Positions 62,601 to 64,000 of a stretch of 64,000 bases of DNA are shown in pieces. Each line of letters begins with the position of its first letter. Positions within the stretch are counted from its first letter, which is position 1. Source of the stretch: Tubulanus polymorphus (taxonomy: Eukaryota > Nemertea > Palaeonemertea > Tubulaniformes > Tubulanidae); the NCBI RefSeq assembly GCF_964204645.1, contig NC_134025.1, positions 5,027,001-5,091,000 on the forward strand, read 5' to 3'. Below the pieces are notes generated by a model that had not been told where the DNA came from, made no database searches, and worked only from the letters and a program-made list of their open reading frames with translations. A program made the translations under genes and the position numbers.

Positions 62601-64000
62601 TCTATCACAATGGCTGACATGTTATCAAGTGATGCAAGCTGCTCCTGCGTAACAGCAAGCTTTATTAGTTTTGCGCACTATTTTCATTTAATAACAGAAG
62701 ATTTTTTATAATCTTATCACCATGAGGTATATGTGGCGCTTGTAAATAGAACGGCCTTGTCAGCTGTTACGCCAGGTCATAGTTAATTCTACATAAATGT
62801 ATATAAAATAATTTCGCATTATGAAATGAATACGAGGTTTATGAACTTAGATTCGCTCATCTATAAAAGTGCAAGCAATCTACATATGTGTACTCATAGT
62901 ACCATTAAATGAAACATAGACTTGAGGACCTTTATCCGCACACCATCTGGAATATAACACTCTAAAAGCACACATGCTAATCTAAATCTCAATACGAAAA
63001 AGTGGCTCTCAAATAATCAATGATACGTGAATTACGTTGATATCTTTACACTTAACGCAATTCAAAAAATCCCATCAATGGGTCTTAATAAATATTATCC
63101 ACGATGAATGATTTTTTCATCCATGGAATGAGTCAGTTGGATATGATTGCTATCAGGTTTGGTGTGAAGTGGTTATCAGATGACTAGCCGTCTCTATCTA
63201 TCCTTCAAGTCGACGGCAATCTCAGCTCCCCTTGATGATGGGTGCATCCGGGAAACGTTGCGGCTTCTTTTAAAATTCTAAGCCCGAGGCCAGTTATAGG
63301 GACGAATCACTAATGTATTTATATTCATGTTATTATCGCAGAAATTGACTTATGTTGAAAATAAAAGCTTTCAAATGTTTGATATTTGGGTGAATTTCAA
63401 AAATGAATGAATGAAGTGAATGAAAAAAATTAGATTTCTATTGATTCTTTTGTCTATCTCAGTACAACCAACGACAACCCGTTTGAAATGCGTAAATACG
63501 GTGAAGTCGTCTTCACAATCGAAAATCAAGTGGCGATCTGATCGAAATTGATCGATCTATCTTACATCGTTTGATTGTCGGCTTTGTCGTTATCGAGAGC
63601 TGCTTTGAAATCGTATATATCACCCCTTTGCCTTTATCATGAGCATCGAATTTCTGTCGCCATATATCGAACGTGGATGTACACGGCGCAAATTTATTGG
63701 AATATTTTCTGCTATCTGGTTAACAACTACGCGACATCTGCTGTAGTTTTGCCAAATTAAGCATCTATTCAACCTGCTCCTAATGGCACAGCAGCGCGGC
63801 AGCGTTACATAGCTATAAATTATACCATACTTTATAGCGATACTGTCGGCAGTACAGAACCCTTGAGCTGGATGATCTGATTTTTCAATGTAACATTATC
63901 CGAGATCTTTTTTCAGAATCTCCGTAAGTCAATTCCTAAAGAAGAGAAACTAATGTTTATAATAATCTGAAAAAACCGCTTCAAAGCATCATTTCTGATT
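59681..64000. other. Upstream flank of KCNK exon 1b
   Basis: The first few hundred bases should hold the exon 1b promoter. There is an (AG)n run at about 59846-59870. No gene is recognised to the window end. Confidence 0.55.
59846..59870. repeat. (AG)n microsatellite
   Basis: About twelve AG units within 200 bp upstream of the exon 1b start codon. Confidence 0.95.

Overview
The window is nuclear DNA from an invertebrate animal. Genes are split by many short GT-AG introns, intergenic and intronic DNA is AT-rich, AATAAA signals follow stop codons, and the proteins are animal-specific. I cannot name the species. A marine lophotrochozoan such as a mollusc or annelid is my best guess, based on style only. 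Exon structures were built by hand from splice signals, reading phase and protein conservation; no transcript was seen.

Layout. 0.3-7 kb: two tandem minus-strand genes of the Fuseless (WRG-repeat multipass membrane protein) family; the left one runs off the window. 7-11.9 kb: no gene recognised. 11.9-24.5 kb: a compact housekeeping block holding a small FBXO48-like F-box gene, PSMG1 (proteasome assembly chaperone 1), ZMPSTE24 (CAAX prenyl protease, 10 coding exons, minus), an IQ/ankyrin/coiled-coil gene of the IQANK1 type (14 coding exons) and a cut-down tandem copy of it. ZMPSTE24 and the IQANK1-like gene are head to head across about 210 bp. PSMG1 and ZMPSTE24 are tail to tail. 24.8-25.3 kb: a frameshifted relic resembling the start of a UDP-glycosyltransferase. 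26.0-29.8 kb: two tandem secreted low-complexity proteins that share a signal peptide layout and a 12-residue motif just after it.

31.9-59.7 kb: one large minus-strand two-pore potassium channel gene of the KCNK12/13 (THIK) type. One shared 3' exon encodes the second half of pore 1 through the C-terminus. Two separate, intact first exons (near 44.9 and 59.5 kb) each encode TM1, the cap and the first pore helix, and both end in the same phase inside the pore glycine codon. This arrangement, which would give two channels with different TM1/cap halves, is the most interesting item in the window. The rest of 33-64 kb is intron or flanking DNA with fold-back elements, simple repeats and a transposed piece of the secreted-protein gene.

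Other notable signals are a 411-bp near-identical tract between the two Fuseless genes (likely gene conversion), and a dynein AAA5-like domain in both IQANK1-type genes, one of which is reduced to little else.
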